Positions 28,477 to 36,609 of a stretch of 64,000 bases of DNA are shown piece after piece. Below the pieces are notes generated by a model. The model made no database searches. It worked only from the letters and a program-made list of their open reading frames with translations, and was not told the origin of the DNA. This stretch comes from Pontibacter sp. G13 (GTDB lineage Bacteria > Bacteroidota > Bacteroidia > J057), in assembly GCF_031851795.1 (NCBI RefSeq), contig NZ_CP134696.1, positions 3,368,501 through 3,432,500 on the forward strand, read 5' to 3'. The position numbers and the translations under genes were made by a program. Positions within the stretch are counted from its first letter, which is position 1. Every line of letters starts with the position of its first letter.

Positions 28477-29406
28477 TTAGATAAACAGTGAACTAATGGA
28501 CTCAAAGTTATGGATTTTCCGGAAAGCCTTGGCAAAAACCGGAGCGATGCTGAGCACTTTGATTTTGTCAAGCTCCTGCTTCAATGGGATGGTATCTGTC
28601 ACCACAAGCTCGTCTAGCTTCGATGCGGCAATCCGTTCGTAAGCTGGACCTGAGAGCAGCGGATGAGTGGCAATCGCCCTCACAGATAACGCTCCTTCCT
28701 CAATCAGCAGATCGGCTGCCTTGGTGATAGTACCTGCCGTGTCAACCAGATCATCCACCAAGATGATGTTCTTTCCCTTCGCGTCCCCGATGACTCGCAT
28801 AGATGCGACTTCATTCGGACGTTTGCGGTGCTTATCCACAATGATCAATTCTGCCCCGAGGTAGGAAGCGTATTTCCGCGCACGCGCAGAACCTCCAATA
28901 TCAGGTGATGCGATGCAGAGATTGTCCAATTTCAAGCTTTTGAGATATGGAACAAAAACTGCGGAAGCATCCAGATGATCGAGCGGTATATCAAAAAATC
29001 CCTGAATCTGCCCTGCGTGGAGATCCATGGTGACAATCCGATCCGCACCTGCCGCCGTCAAAATGTTGGCCATCAATTTTGCACCAACCGAAACCCGAGA
29101 GCGGACCTTGCGATCCTGACGAGCATATCCGTAGTAAGGAATCACTACGACTACTTGGTTGGCAGAAGCACGTTTCGCGGCATCAATCAACAACAACAAT
29201 TCCATGGTGTTGTCAGCTGGCGCAAAGGTACTTTGTACAATAAAAATATCAGATCCCCTGATGGACTCCTCGTAGTAAACTTGCATTTCGCCGTCGCTGA
29301 ACTTCAAGAGTTCAATCTCACCGAGAGGAGATCCGAAGAAATCTGATACCTTTTCTGCTAAATACCGGGATGAAGATCCCGAGAATATTTTAATCTTTGA
29401 AGACAT
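28477..29406 (-). CDS. prs: Ribose-phosphate pyrophosphokinase (PRPP synthase)
   Basis: 309 residues, normal length. The ATP flexible loop region PYYGYARQDRK, the metal-binding DLHAGQIQGFFDIPLDH and the PRPP signature ILVDDLVDTAGT are intact. It makes PRPP from ribose 5-phosphate and ATP for purine, pyrimidine, histidine and NAD synthesis in the cytosol. The ATG lies only 8 nt downstream of the tRNA-Gln 3' end, so the mRNA is probably freed by tRNA 3' processing, leaving almost no leader. Confidence 0.96.
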   Translation of the reverse strand: MSSKIKIFSGSSSRYLAEKVSDFFGSPLGEIELLKFSDGEMQVYYEESIRGSDIFIVQSTFAPADNTMELLLLIDAAKRASANQVVVVIPYYGYARQDRKVRSRVSVGAKLMANILTAAGADRIVTMDLHAGQIQGFFDIPLDHLDASAVFVPYLKSLKLDNLCIASPDIGGSARARKYASYLGAELIIVDKHRKRPNEVASMRVIGDAKGKNIILVDDLVDTAGTITKAADLLIEEGALSVRAIATHPLLSGPAYERIAASKLDELVVTDTIPLKQELDKIKVLSIAPVFAKAFRKIHNFESISSLFI

Positions 29407-29414
29407 AAAGCTTG

Positions 29415-29485
29415 TTGACCTGCAGGGATTCGAACCCCGACTAACTGAACCAAAATCAGCGGTACTACCATTATACTACAGGTCA
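29415..29485 (-). tRNA. tRNA-Gln (anticodon TTG)
   Basis: Minus-strand cloverleaf: acceptor stem TGACCTG/CAGGTCA, discriminator A, T-arm GGGGTTCGAATCCC, anticodon arm GCTGA-TTTTGGT-TCAGT with TTG at 34-36. The CCA end is not encoded (the next bases are CAA). A strong promoter lies 20 nt upstream and prs follows 8 nt downstream. Confidence 0.96.
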
Positions 29486-29504
29486 ATCCTTCATTTGACG
29501 AGTG

Positions 29505-29536
29505 CAAAGGTAGGGGAATTAGGTGATTCGAGTCAA
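29505..29536 (-). promoter_or_regulatory. Promoter of tRNA-Gln / prs / rplY / pth
   Basis: Minus-strand TTGAC (29536-29532) and TACCTTTG (29512-29505), with 21 nt between TTG and TA: a textbook Bacteroidota housekeeping promoter, placing transcription start a few bases before the tRNA. Confidence 0.85.
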
Positions 29537-29664
29537 GCCCTAATCCAAAAAAAGTTTAAAATCCTCCTTGCACTTTTGGCAAAACAAGCGCCCACATTAG
29601 TTCAATTTTTTGATTTTCAATCAATTGTACCAATATGGACGCTCATAATATTTTTTCAACTTTT

Positions 29665-29682
29665 TTGGGGCAATCCCCAAAG
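29665..29682. other. Short hairpin downstream of pullulanase
   Basis: TTTGGGG-CAAT-CCCCAAA lies just after the pullulanase stop. There is no T-tract on the minus-strand side, so it is a weak terminator candidate at best. Confidence 0.4.
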
Positions 29683-29687
29683 CAAAC

Positions 29688-32378
29688 CTATTCCTTGATC
29701 CAAACCTTGAACGAGGGGCCCGCAAGACGGAAATCTCGCATCTGGCCTCCTTGCATCTTTGCATCTGGATCTTTGGGAGAAACACCAGCTTCATGGTCAA
29801 ATCCACTCAGATCTCCCACTAGCTTCCAAGTACCCTCCGGCAAATACACATCATCCCAATCGTGATCTTCTCCACCAGTATTGATCAAGACCAGCACTTG
29901 GCCATCGACCAAATAGCCGAGCTGATATGGATTGACCGTATCGATCCAGCGGTAGTAGCTCGTATCGACAGGCTCTGATCGGCGGAATATTTGCCCAACC
30001 TCGCTCAGACGGAATTTATTCAAGCCCTGCCAGAAGGCGTACATCCCTGCGTAGTCACAATGAATATCCTGCTCGTCAGTCGTACGTCCAGCCTGTTCCC
30101 AGATGAATTGGTTGGCCTTGCGCATGTTGTAGGTATCTCGCTTGCCATGCAGATACACCTTGATGCCACTCTGGGTCTCCTTGATCGTCTCTTTGAGGGC
30201 AGCAGCACCCTTGCTCCGCATCATCTCAGAACCACCATGGGTGACAATCGGTCCCAATGAGGTATAAAGCAGCAGTGCAGCGATCTTGTAGCGCTCCTCA
30301 TCTACCCCAAATCGACCATCCCAATCAGACTTGGCAAATTGATCCGCCAGTGCCCAGTTGTCGTGGATGTCAAGGTAACTGATTCCGCTGAGCGGGGTAC
30401 GATCATCCGGAAAATGGGAAGTCAATGCTCGCTTGACCTTCTCCTTTTCACGGAAGTTTCCGCCTGCATAGCCACGATCCTCTCCCTTGGAATGGGGATT
30501 ACTGACAGGCCCCTTGATCGCATTTCTCGCATCGTCCTGAAAGAACATGATCGGAGAATCGTGCTTGTACCAATCCCAACTTGGATTATTCTCATAATCA
30601 GGATCATTGGAAGCAATCCAAGGCTCTCCGTAGATGATGATATCTGGCCCAAGTGCCTGCCGCAATTTGATCAGGGTTTGCTTGTCTATCTGACCCGCCA
30701 AATCAATCCGAAACCCGTCAATTCCGAACTCTTCAATAAAATGACGACACTGATCAATGAGCCAGCGCTGGACCATCGGACGGTTTTCAGTCTTGACCTC
30801 GTTGCCGTATTCCCCGATGTGTTCTAGGTCTCTAGTCCGGTAATAGTATTGCTTATCCAGCACATTCCAGTGCATGAAATACGGGTCGCGATCCATGTTC
30901 TCCGCCGTATGGTTGGGCACGATATCAATGATCACGGCAATGTCCTTGTCATGAAAAGCTTGTACCAAATCACGGAACTGCTCGCGCTCTGAGCCACGCT
31001 CTGTACCTTTTTTGCGAAACCTACCTTCTACCGCAAAAGCATGTGAGGTACGATATCCCCACTGGTAATTCTCCTCGCTGATTCCCTGTTCTATCATGAA
31101 TGGATCGTCCTTAAAGGCTGCTTTCCAATCCTCATCATCATAATGGAGAAATTCCTGTACGGGCATTAGGTGGACGACATTGATCCCCAAATTGACGAGA
31201 TAGTCAAATCCGACAGGCTCGCCCTTGGAGTTTTTCAGGCCCGATTGATGGAAGGCCGGCAAAGTTCCCTTCAAGTCCTCATCTACCGGGAGCAAATCTG
31301 TGAAATCCTGTACATGCACCTCATAGGCAATGAGATCTTCATGCTTAGGGATTCCATCAGTCAATGCTGTAGCTGGGGTGGTCTTGGGCCAAACGCGGCT
31401 TCTTCCCCATGATTCGACATTGACACGCGCATACGGGTCAGAAATGTGAACAGGCTTAGAACCGTAAAAATGGTTGCCCGGATCATCGGCCCCATGTACC
31501 GTGAAATCATAGTACACCCCCTTTAGATTCCCCTTGACAAAAGCTTCCCAAACCCCGTCTCGGTCGAGGTTCATGTCGACCTCCTCATAGGGTTGGTCTC
31601 CAGATTCTGCTTTGTAGAGATAGAGCTTGATCTGTTGCGCACGTGGAGCAAACACCCTAAATACCGTCTCACTGCCATCCTCTGAAATATTGGCACCCAG
31701 CTCCTTGCTGGAATAAATGGTCCGAAACCATCCATCGTAGGAACATAGCGTCTTGAGATACTTCTGAGGAAACTCAAGGTAGTAAACCCGATTGATGTCG
31801 AGTTCTTCTGCGGGGATCACCAAAGCCTCCGTGTAGGTATTTGGGAGGATTTCAGCAATCGGAATCTCATGCCCTTTGGCATCGGTGAGACGGTAGTCTT
31901 CCACATGGGAAGAACGCTCAAAACCATCTGTAAACATCCAGATGTTGCCCGAGCTCCGGAGTTCTGCTTTTAGCGTGGGAGGTGTCATGTCTTGTAGAAA
32001 TACCAGATTTCCGCCCTTTTCATTAGGCGTTCCGACAGGAGGAGATAGCCAAGTACCGGAATTGATTCGGAACTTGAACTCTGCCCGAGGAGGAATCACC
32101 GTGAATTTGGGATTATACACCCCCAAAGTCCAGTTCGAATCCTCAGCGAGCCTAAGTTGCCAAGCAGGATCGTCCAAATCTTGGCTCCATCCTCGAAATG
32201 AACCCGTTACCGAGACCTTTTCGAGAGATTCTTCCCCATAACGTAAGGGGTTGAACAAAAAATACGTGCTGTCTTGTCTGTGAGCGAAGCCCTTCGCCCA
32301 ATCATCTTCGGTAAAGGCTTGGCTCCACCCCAATAGGCATTGCAAGCTCAATACCAGCACCCAAGTGGTACGTTTCAT
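29688..32378 (-). CDS. pulA: Secreted type I pullulanase (GH13)
   Basis: 896 residues with an N-terminal signal peptide. Beta-sandwich modules (about 20-310, including a CBM48-like domain) precede the GH13 barrel. It contains YEVHVQDFTD (the pullulanase YNWGYDP-region equivalent), IDIVPNHTAE, nucleophile Asp559 in GFRIDLAGQ, acid/base Glu585 in IYGEPW and the transition-state Asp in YLDIHDNWA. It hydrolyses alpha-1,6 branches of pullulan, glycogen or starch, probably in the periplasm or at the cell surface. No sus-type porin genes are adjacent. A 14-bp palindrome lies upstream. Confidence 0.88.
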   Translation of the reverse strand: MKRTTWVLVLSLQCLLGWSQAFTEDDWAKGFAHRQDSTYFLFNPLRYGEESLEKVSVTGSFRGWSQDLDDPAWQLRLAEDSNWTLGVYNPKFTVIPPRAEFKFRINSGTWLSPPVGTPNEKGGNLVFLQDMTPPTLKAELRSSGNIWMFTDGFERSSHVEDYRLTDAKGHEIPIAEILPNTYTEALVIPAEELDINRVYYLEFPQKYLKTLCSYDGWFRTIYSSKELGANISEDGSETVFRVFAPRAQQIKLYLYKAESGDQPYEEVDMNLDRDGVWEAFVKGNLKGVYYDFTVHGADDPGNHFYGSKPVHISDPYARVNVESWGRSRVWPKTTPATALTDGIPKHEDLIAYEVHVQDFTDLLPVDEDLKGTLPAFHQSGLKNSKGEPVGFDYLVNLGINVVHLMPVQEFLHYDDEDWKAAFKDDPFMIEQGISEENYQWGYRTSHAFAVEGRFRKKGTERGSEREQFRDLVQAFHDKDIAVIIDIVPNHTAENMDRDPYFMHWNVLDKQYYYRTRDLEHIGEYGNEVKTENRPMVQRWLIDQCRHFIEEFGIDGFRIDLAGQIDKQTLIKLRQALGPDIIIYGEPWIASNDPDYENNPSWDWYKHDSPIMFFQDDARNAIKGPVSNPHSKGEDRGYAGGNFREKEKVKRALTSHFPDDRTPLSGISYLDIHDNWALADQFAKSDWDGRFGVDEERYKIAALLLYTSLGPIVTHGGSEMMRSKGAAALKETIKETQSGIKVYLHGKRDTYNMRKANQFIWEQAGRTTDEQDIHCDYAGMYAFWQGLNKFRLSEVGQIFRRSEPVDTSYYRWIDTVNPYQLGYLVDGQVLVLINTGGEDHDWDDVYLPEGTWKLVGDLSGFDHEAGVSPKDPDAKMQGGQMRDFRLAGPSFKVWIKE

Positions 32379-32438
32379 CTAGCAGTTGTAATAATGACCT
32401 GATACACCCCGATCACTGGAAGATGACATTTTGCTCAA

Positions 32439-32452
32439 TGAACCATGGTTCA
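32439..32452. promoter_or_regulatory. Perfect 14-bp palindrome upstream of pullulanase
   Basis: TGAACCATGGTTCA, centred about 67 nt upstream of the pullulanase ATG. Its size and symmetry suit a dimeric repressor such as a LacI-family sugar regulator. The regulator is unknown. Confidence 0.45.
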
Positions 32453-32518
32453 AGAGCCGCATTCATCGTCAGCTACTTCGGGAAATTTGATAACGCATGT
32501 CTTGTCAGCGAAATTAAC

Positions 32519-32550
32519 CAAAAAGCCGAACCTCGCATGGAAGTTCGGCT
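32519..32550 (-). terminator. Terminator closing the candidate RNA upstream of pullulanase
   Basis: On the minus strand AGCCGAAC pairs with GTTCGGCT, extended by three more pairs including one wobble, with a 5-nt loop and a TTTTTGG tail. No protein gene ends just upstream of it, which is why an RNA gene or leader is suspected. Confidence 0.85.
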
Positions 32551-32745
32551 ACAGAGTACATGAGCTCCGTGTCTCACGGAAAAGTTTTGTACGCTATCTC
32601 CACGGTCGTGACCAAGGGACATTCACGTATGGCATCAAGGGGATGACTGCCTGTGGGCGTCGCATACTGAGGGGTAGATGTTTCAAGCCGACAGGAGGTT
32701 GCATCAAGAATCATTCAATCCGACTTCTTTCGTTCACCCCATTTT
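32551..32745 (-). ncRNA. Candidate structured RNA between two minus-strand terminators
   Basis: About 195 nt with no ORF of note, bounded by the terminator of the DUF4340 gene and its own terminator. Minus-strand pairing can be drawn as a rod: GAAGTCGG with CCGAACTTC near the ends, CTCC and GTCG with CGAC and GGAG further in, AACAT with ATGTC, then GTATG with CATAC and GGCA-TCA with TGA-TGCC at the tip, plus a side hairpin CCGTG-AGA-CACGG on the 3' side. Length and rod shape recall 6S RNA. A leader regulating pullulanase, or an extended 3' end of the DUF4340 mRNA, are alternatives. No clear promoter is seen. Confidence 0.35.
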
Positions 32746-32748
32746 TAT

Positions 32749-32789
32749 AAAAAACAGGGGCAATCCCCTGAAAAGAGATTGCCCCTGCT
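32749..32789 (-). terminator. Terminator of the DUF4340 gene
   Basis: AGGGGCAATC and GATTGCCCCT form a 10-bp stem; the minus-strand tail is GTTTTTTA. Confidence 0.9.
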
Positions 32790-32806
32790 TATTTGATTGA
32801 GGTTGA

Positions 32807-33769
32807 CTAATTCTGGAATTCCGCAGCTTCGACCAAAAATGGATCGAATACGAAATGCTGAATCGTCAACAATTCATCTTTTCCGTTGACCCAGCCAAAC
32901 ATGTTGCTGGGATTATCGGTGCGCTCATACAAGGTGATCTCTCGCTGATCTCCTTCCAAGGTCTTGACCGTGAAAATGTAGTCAGCCTCTCGATCGGCCA
33001 AGTAAGCACGTTTTCCCGGATACTGAGGATCAGCAAATGATTCCGCAAAAACCGGCTGGTCAAATTTCGCAAGAAAAGCATTCAGAGCCGCAGTGTCAGC
33101 CACGGGAGTTCCGTTGAGCATCCAAGTGTCAGATTGCCCCTCCCGAATCAGCGTTTGAGACTCCTTCCCAGACTTCGGGTAGCTCCATTGAATCGAAGCC
33201 AACTTCTGGGAGGGGGTTCTGAAGAGGAGGTTTTCCCGAAGGTTGGTCTCGGACATATTGAAGGATGGATTGATATATCCCACCCAACCGGGAATACTGA
33301 CGAGGTATGGCTTACTGGCTCCCTTCAGTTTCATGATGGTCCCATTTCCCTGTGGAGCTTGCGGCCCCATGAAGTAGGTTTTCTCGGAACCGTCTGAGGA
33401 TTTGACCTCGATTCGGATGTGATATCTCAACAAAAGCTCCTCGGCACTCGCTTGGGCAGCCTCATTTAGATGTTCAGTCACATGAATGAGGTGAAGGGTT
33501 TTGAGCATTTGGCGCACTTTGGGAGCAAATGCATGCATTGAATCATTGAGCGTCCAGCTATCAGCTCCGATCCGGGTGAGTTTTTGGCGTTTTTCTGGCG
33601 TGCCGTTTTCCACACTTGTCAAGATGATCTCCTGAACCGAAGCGGTGTCCTCCAAGGCGAAGTTTACTTCTGCTTGGCTAAAGGATGTTCCTGATTGTCC
33701 ATGAAAAAAGGTGAAATAGGCAGCTAACCCCACCACCAATACCAAAAGTAGAATCCAAATATTGCGCAT
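32807..33769 (-). CDS. DUF4340-domain protein with one membrane anchor
   Basis: 320 residues from the ATG at 33769 (MRNIWILLLVLVVGLAAYF), which opens a single N-terminal membrane helix or uncleaved signal; a longer ORF to 33826 is less likely. The periplasmic part resembles DUF4340 proteins, built of repeated beta units (TRIGADSWTLND and IREGQSDTWMLNG are clearly related). DUF4340 proteins often accompany ABC transporters, but none is adjacent here. Function unknown. Confidence 0.72.
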   Translation of the reverse strand: MRNIWILLLVLVVGLAAYFTFFHGQSGTSFSQAEVNFALEDTASVQEIILTSVENGTPEKRQKLTRIGADSWTLNDSMHAFAPKVRQMLKTLHLIHVTEHLNEAAQASAEELLLRYHIRIEVKSSDGSEKTYFMGPQAPQGNGTIMKLKGASKPYLVSIPGWVGYINPSFNMSETNLRENLLFRTPSQKLASIQWSYPKSGKESQTLIREGQSDTWMLNGTPVADTAALNAFLAKFDQPVFAESFADPQYPGKRAYLADREADYIFTVKTLEGDQREITLYERTDNPSNMFGWVNGKDELLTIQHFVFDPFLVEAAEFQN

Positions 33770-33903
33770 GTGTTTGTCTGATCTAAATGGAAGGATGAAA
33801 ATACGACCTTCCACCAATTCACCCAAACAGACAAAAACCTAACTCGATGACACAGAGATTCATTACGAAATTCGGTAGCACCTTATAAATCAAAGGAAAG
33901 CGG

Positions 33904-33935
33904 TTTCTATTACCAATAATCGTACAATACATTTG
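33904..33935 (+). promoter_or_regulatory. Promoter of the outer-membrane barrel gene
   Basis: TACATTTG (33928-33935) fits the -7 consensus 17 nt before the ATG; TTTC at 33904 stands near the -33 position with about the right spacing. Confidence 0.5.
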
Positions 33936-33952
33936 ATGCAAATTCAGAACAA

Positions 33953-34759
33953 ATGAATCGCATCGCTCTATTGATTGCCTTGATTATCGCTCATGTATCT
34001 ACGGTGTTTGCCCAACGTACCGGCTCTCTTTCTATTGGAACTGGAATCGCCTACTACTATGGTGATCTCGGGGAAAGTCCTGCCACGACGCTCATACGTC
34101 CTGGACTGACCATTGCCGCAAGCAAAAATCTCTCTCCGATCCTCAGTATTCGAGGTGCTGTATCTTATGGCACCATTGGCGCGGCTGACTCATTGGCCAC
34201 TAGCCACTTCCTTCAGGATCGGAACCTGCACTTCAAAAGCAATCTGATCGAGGCCAGTGCCGTGATGGTTCTGCACTTCGTCAATGACAAATACGTCGGT
34301 CGAAACCGAAGAAAGAACTTTGTAAGTCCCTTTATTTTCGTCGGATTAGGGGGATTCCACTTTTCGCCAAAAGCTTTGCACCAAGGCGAATGGGTAGACT
34401 TGCAATCGCTTGGAACGGAAGGCCAGAACATTCCCAATTCCAACAAAGACCCATACAAAAAAGTCCAAATCAGCATCCCAGCTGGCTTGGGATTGGACAT
34501 CCGATTTGATCGGTACACAGGAATCCAGTTTGAAACAGGCGTACGAAAGCTGTTCACTGACTATTTGGACGATGTCAGTGGTTTCTATCCAGATGAGCGG
34601 TTGTTGCGGGAGTATTCTGGAGAAACCGCAGTGGCAGTTTCCTACAAAGGCGAGCGGGATACAATCCCCAGAAATGGAATCCGCGGAAATCCCGGTAAGC
34701 TAGACATGTATATGTTTACCACCCTTTCGCTCGTGGTGTATTTCGACCGGTTCCGCTAA
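33953..34759 (+). CDS. Outer-membrane beta-barrel protein (DUF6089-like)
   Basis: 268 residues with a signal peptide ending at ...STVFAQ. Alternating polar/hydrophobic strands run throughout, beginning SLSIGTGIAYYYGDLGE and ending in an aromatic C-terminus (VVYFDRFR), as expected for a BAM-assembled barrel. It resembles the DUF6089 family of Bacteroidota outer-membrane proteins. No enzymatic residues are recognised; ligand or role unknown. Convergent with the Hpt gene. Confidence 0.75.
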   Translation: MNRIALLIALIIAHVSTVFAQRTGSLSIGTGIAYYYGDLGESPATTLIRPGLTIAASKNLSPILSIRGAVSYGTIGAADSLATSHFLQDRNLHFKSNLIEASAVMVLHFVNDKYVGRNRRKNFVSPFIFVGLGGFHFSPKALHQGEWVDLQSLGTEGQNIPNSNKDPYKKVQISIPAGLGLDIRFDRYTGIQFETGVRKLFTDYLDDVSGFYPDERLLREYSGETAVAVSYKGERDTIPRNGIRGNPGKLDMYMFTTLSLVVYFDRFR

Positions 34760-34772
34760 CCCTCCAACAATC

Positions 34773-34804
34773 ATCCGGGCTGGCAATTGGATGCTGGCCC
34801 GGAT
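34773..34804. terminator. Hairpin between barrel gene and Hpt gene
   Basis: ATCCGGGC and GCCCGGAT form the stem, with GCA/TGC pairing further in. Tails are only moderately T-rich (ATTTGG on plus; GATTGTTGG on minus), so it may serve both convergent genes weakly. Confidence 0.6.
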
Positions 34805-34813
34805 ATTTGGATT

Positions 34814-35179
34814 TCAAGCTTGAGCGCTGGAAAGCCTAGAGAGTTCTTTGTCAAGCACCTGCACGAGTTGACTGCACATCTCTCCAAACTGGAATACGAG
34901 TCGCTCAATATCTTGAGGATTCTGCTCTGCCTGATGTTCCAGTTCACGTGTCGCGTCCAGCACCTTGCTATTGCCGAGGATGTGAACGGCTGATTTGAAT
35001 TTGTGGGCAGTCGACCCAACGGCTTCGAAGTCTTTGGCTTCCCAAGCTGTCTGGATTTCACTTGCAACTTGAGGCGCTTGATCTCTCAGGGATTTGAGGA
35101 TCTCCCAAACGAATCCTTGATCTCCAGCCGCAAGACTGTTCAAATTACCAAAGCTGACGCCTAAATCTTGAGATGTCAT
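34814..35179 (-). CDS. Histidine-containing phosphotransfer (Hpt) protein
   Basis: 121 residues from the ATG at 35179 (MTSQDLGVSFGNLNSL); the longer ORF to 35332 lacks family similarity upstream. A four-helix Hpt domain contains the phospho-acceptor His59 in STAHKFKSAVHILG. Hpt proteins relay phosphate between receiver domains in phosphorelays. It is divergent from a sigma-54-type response regulator, which is the obvious partner. That pairing is inference from position. Confidence 0.85.
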   Translation of the reverse strand: MTSQDLGVSFGNLNSLAAGDQGFVWEILKSLRDQAPQVASEIQTAWEAKDFEAVGSTAHKFKSAVHILGNSKVLDATRELEHQAEQNPQDIERLVFQFGEMCSQLVQVLDKELSRLSSAQA

Positions 35180-35415
35180 GAATGGATGGATTGATGTTGT
35201 GAGGTGAATATGATCATAATGGGTATTTCCCAAAAGTCCATCCAGAAGACTTTCCCTACATGGTAGGATATCGATCGTTCTCGTGTGAATAATCTCCCAA
35301 TATGCACACAGGCAAGCGGAAATGGCTGGCATGAAAGAATGTAATAATCATCTCCAAACCCATTTCCCTCTTTTTGTCCAATCAGATAATTTGTTCCCAA
35401 ATTGAACTTTTCAGC

Positions 35416-36609
35416 ATGGAAAGGAAATTCCTAAACAAGGTATTCATCATTGAAGACGACAAAATCTTCGGAAGCATCCTGAAGAAGTCGCTCGAAAACA
35501 TGGGAGATGGCTATGATGTCCAGGTATTTCAAAGTGGTACGGATTTTTTCAATGCCATTCATGAAAACCCAGACATCGTCAGCATTGACTTCAATCTCCC
35601 TGACATGAATGGCCTGGAGATCCTGAAGCGGATCAAGTCCTATAACGAGGAAATCGGAACCATCATCCTCTCTGGTCAAGAGAAAGTGGAAGTCGTGGTA
35701 GAAGCCTATTCCAATGGTGCCAATCACTATATCATCAAGAACGAAAACGCGCTGGTCGAGCTGTCCAACAGTGTTCAGAACCTTTCGTCCAATGTGAACC
35801 TCCGCAAAGAGGTAGAAGTACTTCGGGAACAAATCATCGATCGCAACAAATACAGTTCAGTCGTTGGCGAAAGTCCGGGAGTATTGAAGGTGCTGCGAAT
35901 GATTCAGAAGGTGGAGAAAAGCAAGATCCTCGTCCTGATTACTGGCGAAAGCGGAACAGGTAAAGAGGTCATTGCCAATACTATCCATTACAACTCACCC
36001 AGAAAACGTAAGCCATTTGTGGCAGTGAATGTCGCGGCGATTCCTGCAGACCTGATTGAAAGTGAGCTTTTTGGTCATGAAAAAGGCGCATTCACAGGAG
36101 CTACGGGCCGGCGCATCGGAAAATTCGAGGAAGCCAATGGCGGAACCATTTTTCTGGATGAGATTGGAGAAATGGAATTGGGGCTCCAGACCAAGCTGCT
36201 GAGGGTTCTTCAGGAGAATGCGATTACCCGGGTGGGAAGCAATAAAGAGATTCACCTAGATGTGCGCGTATTGGCGGCAACTAATAAAAACCTCCACGAG
36301 CGCGTCAAAAAGGGATTGTTCCGTGAAGACCTCTACTATCGGCTACAAGGATTTCTGATTCACCTGCCTCCACTTAGAGAACGGGGAAATGATGTGGTGC
36401 TCCTATCCAACCACTTCCTCAGACATTTCTGCAAATCCAGCAGAATCCCCGAAAAAACGATCACCAAGGAGGCGTTGGCTGAACTGGTAAAGCATAATTG
36501 GCCGGGAAACGTACGAGAATTGAAATCTGTGATAGAGCGCGCAGCATTGATCAGCGAGACAGAAGTCATCACGCCAGAAGATCTCATCTTCTCTCAATCG
36601 ATCTACTAG
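35416..36609 (+). CDS. Sigma-54-dependent response regulator lacking a DNA-binding domain
   Basis: 397 residues from ATG 35416 (MERKFLNKVFIIEDD); the ORF to 35374 adds 14 unlikely residues. The receiver domain (about 7-125) has Asp58 in VSIDFNLPD and the acidic pair EDD. The AAA+ domain has Walker A GESGTGKE (177-184), the sigma-54 contact loop GAFTGA (224-229), Walker B TIFLDEIGEM and the arginine-finger region FREDLYYRL. The protein stops at TPEDLIFSQSIY, right after the AAA+ lid (WPGNVRELKSVIERA), so the usual C-terminal Fis-type helix-turn-helix is absent. It should activate sigma-54 RNA polymerase without a specific DNA site of its own. Confidence 0.9.
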   Translation: MERKFLNKVFIIEDDKIFGSILKKSLENMGDGYDVQVFQSGTDFFNAIHENPDIVSIDFNLPDMNGLEILKRIKSYNEEIGTIILSGQEKVEVVVEAYSNGANHYIIKNENALVELSNSVQNLSSNVNLRKEVEVLREQIIDRNKYSSVVGESPGVLKVLRMIQKVEKSKILVLITGESGTGKEVIANTIHYNSPRKRKPFVAVNVAAIPADLIESELFGHEKGAFTGATGRRIGKFEEANGGTIFLDEIGEMELGLQTKLLRVLQENAITRVGSNKEIHLDVRVLAATNKNLHERVKKGLFREDLYYRLQGFLIHLPPLRERGNDVVLLSNHFLRHFCKSSRIPEKTITKEALAELVKHNWPGNVRELKSVIERAALISETEVITPEDLIFSQSIY

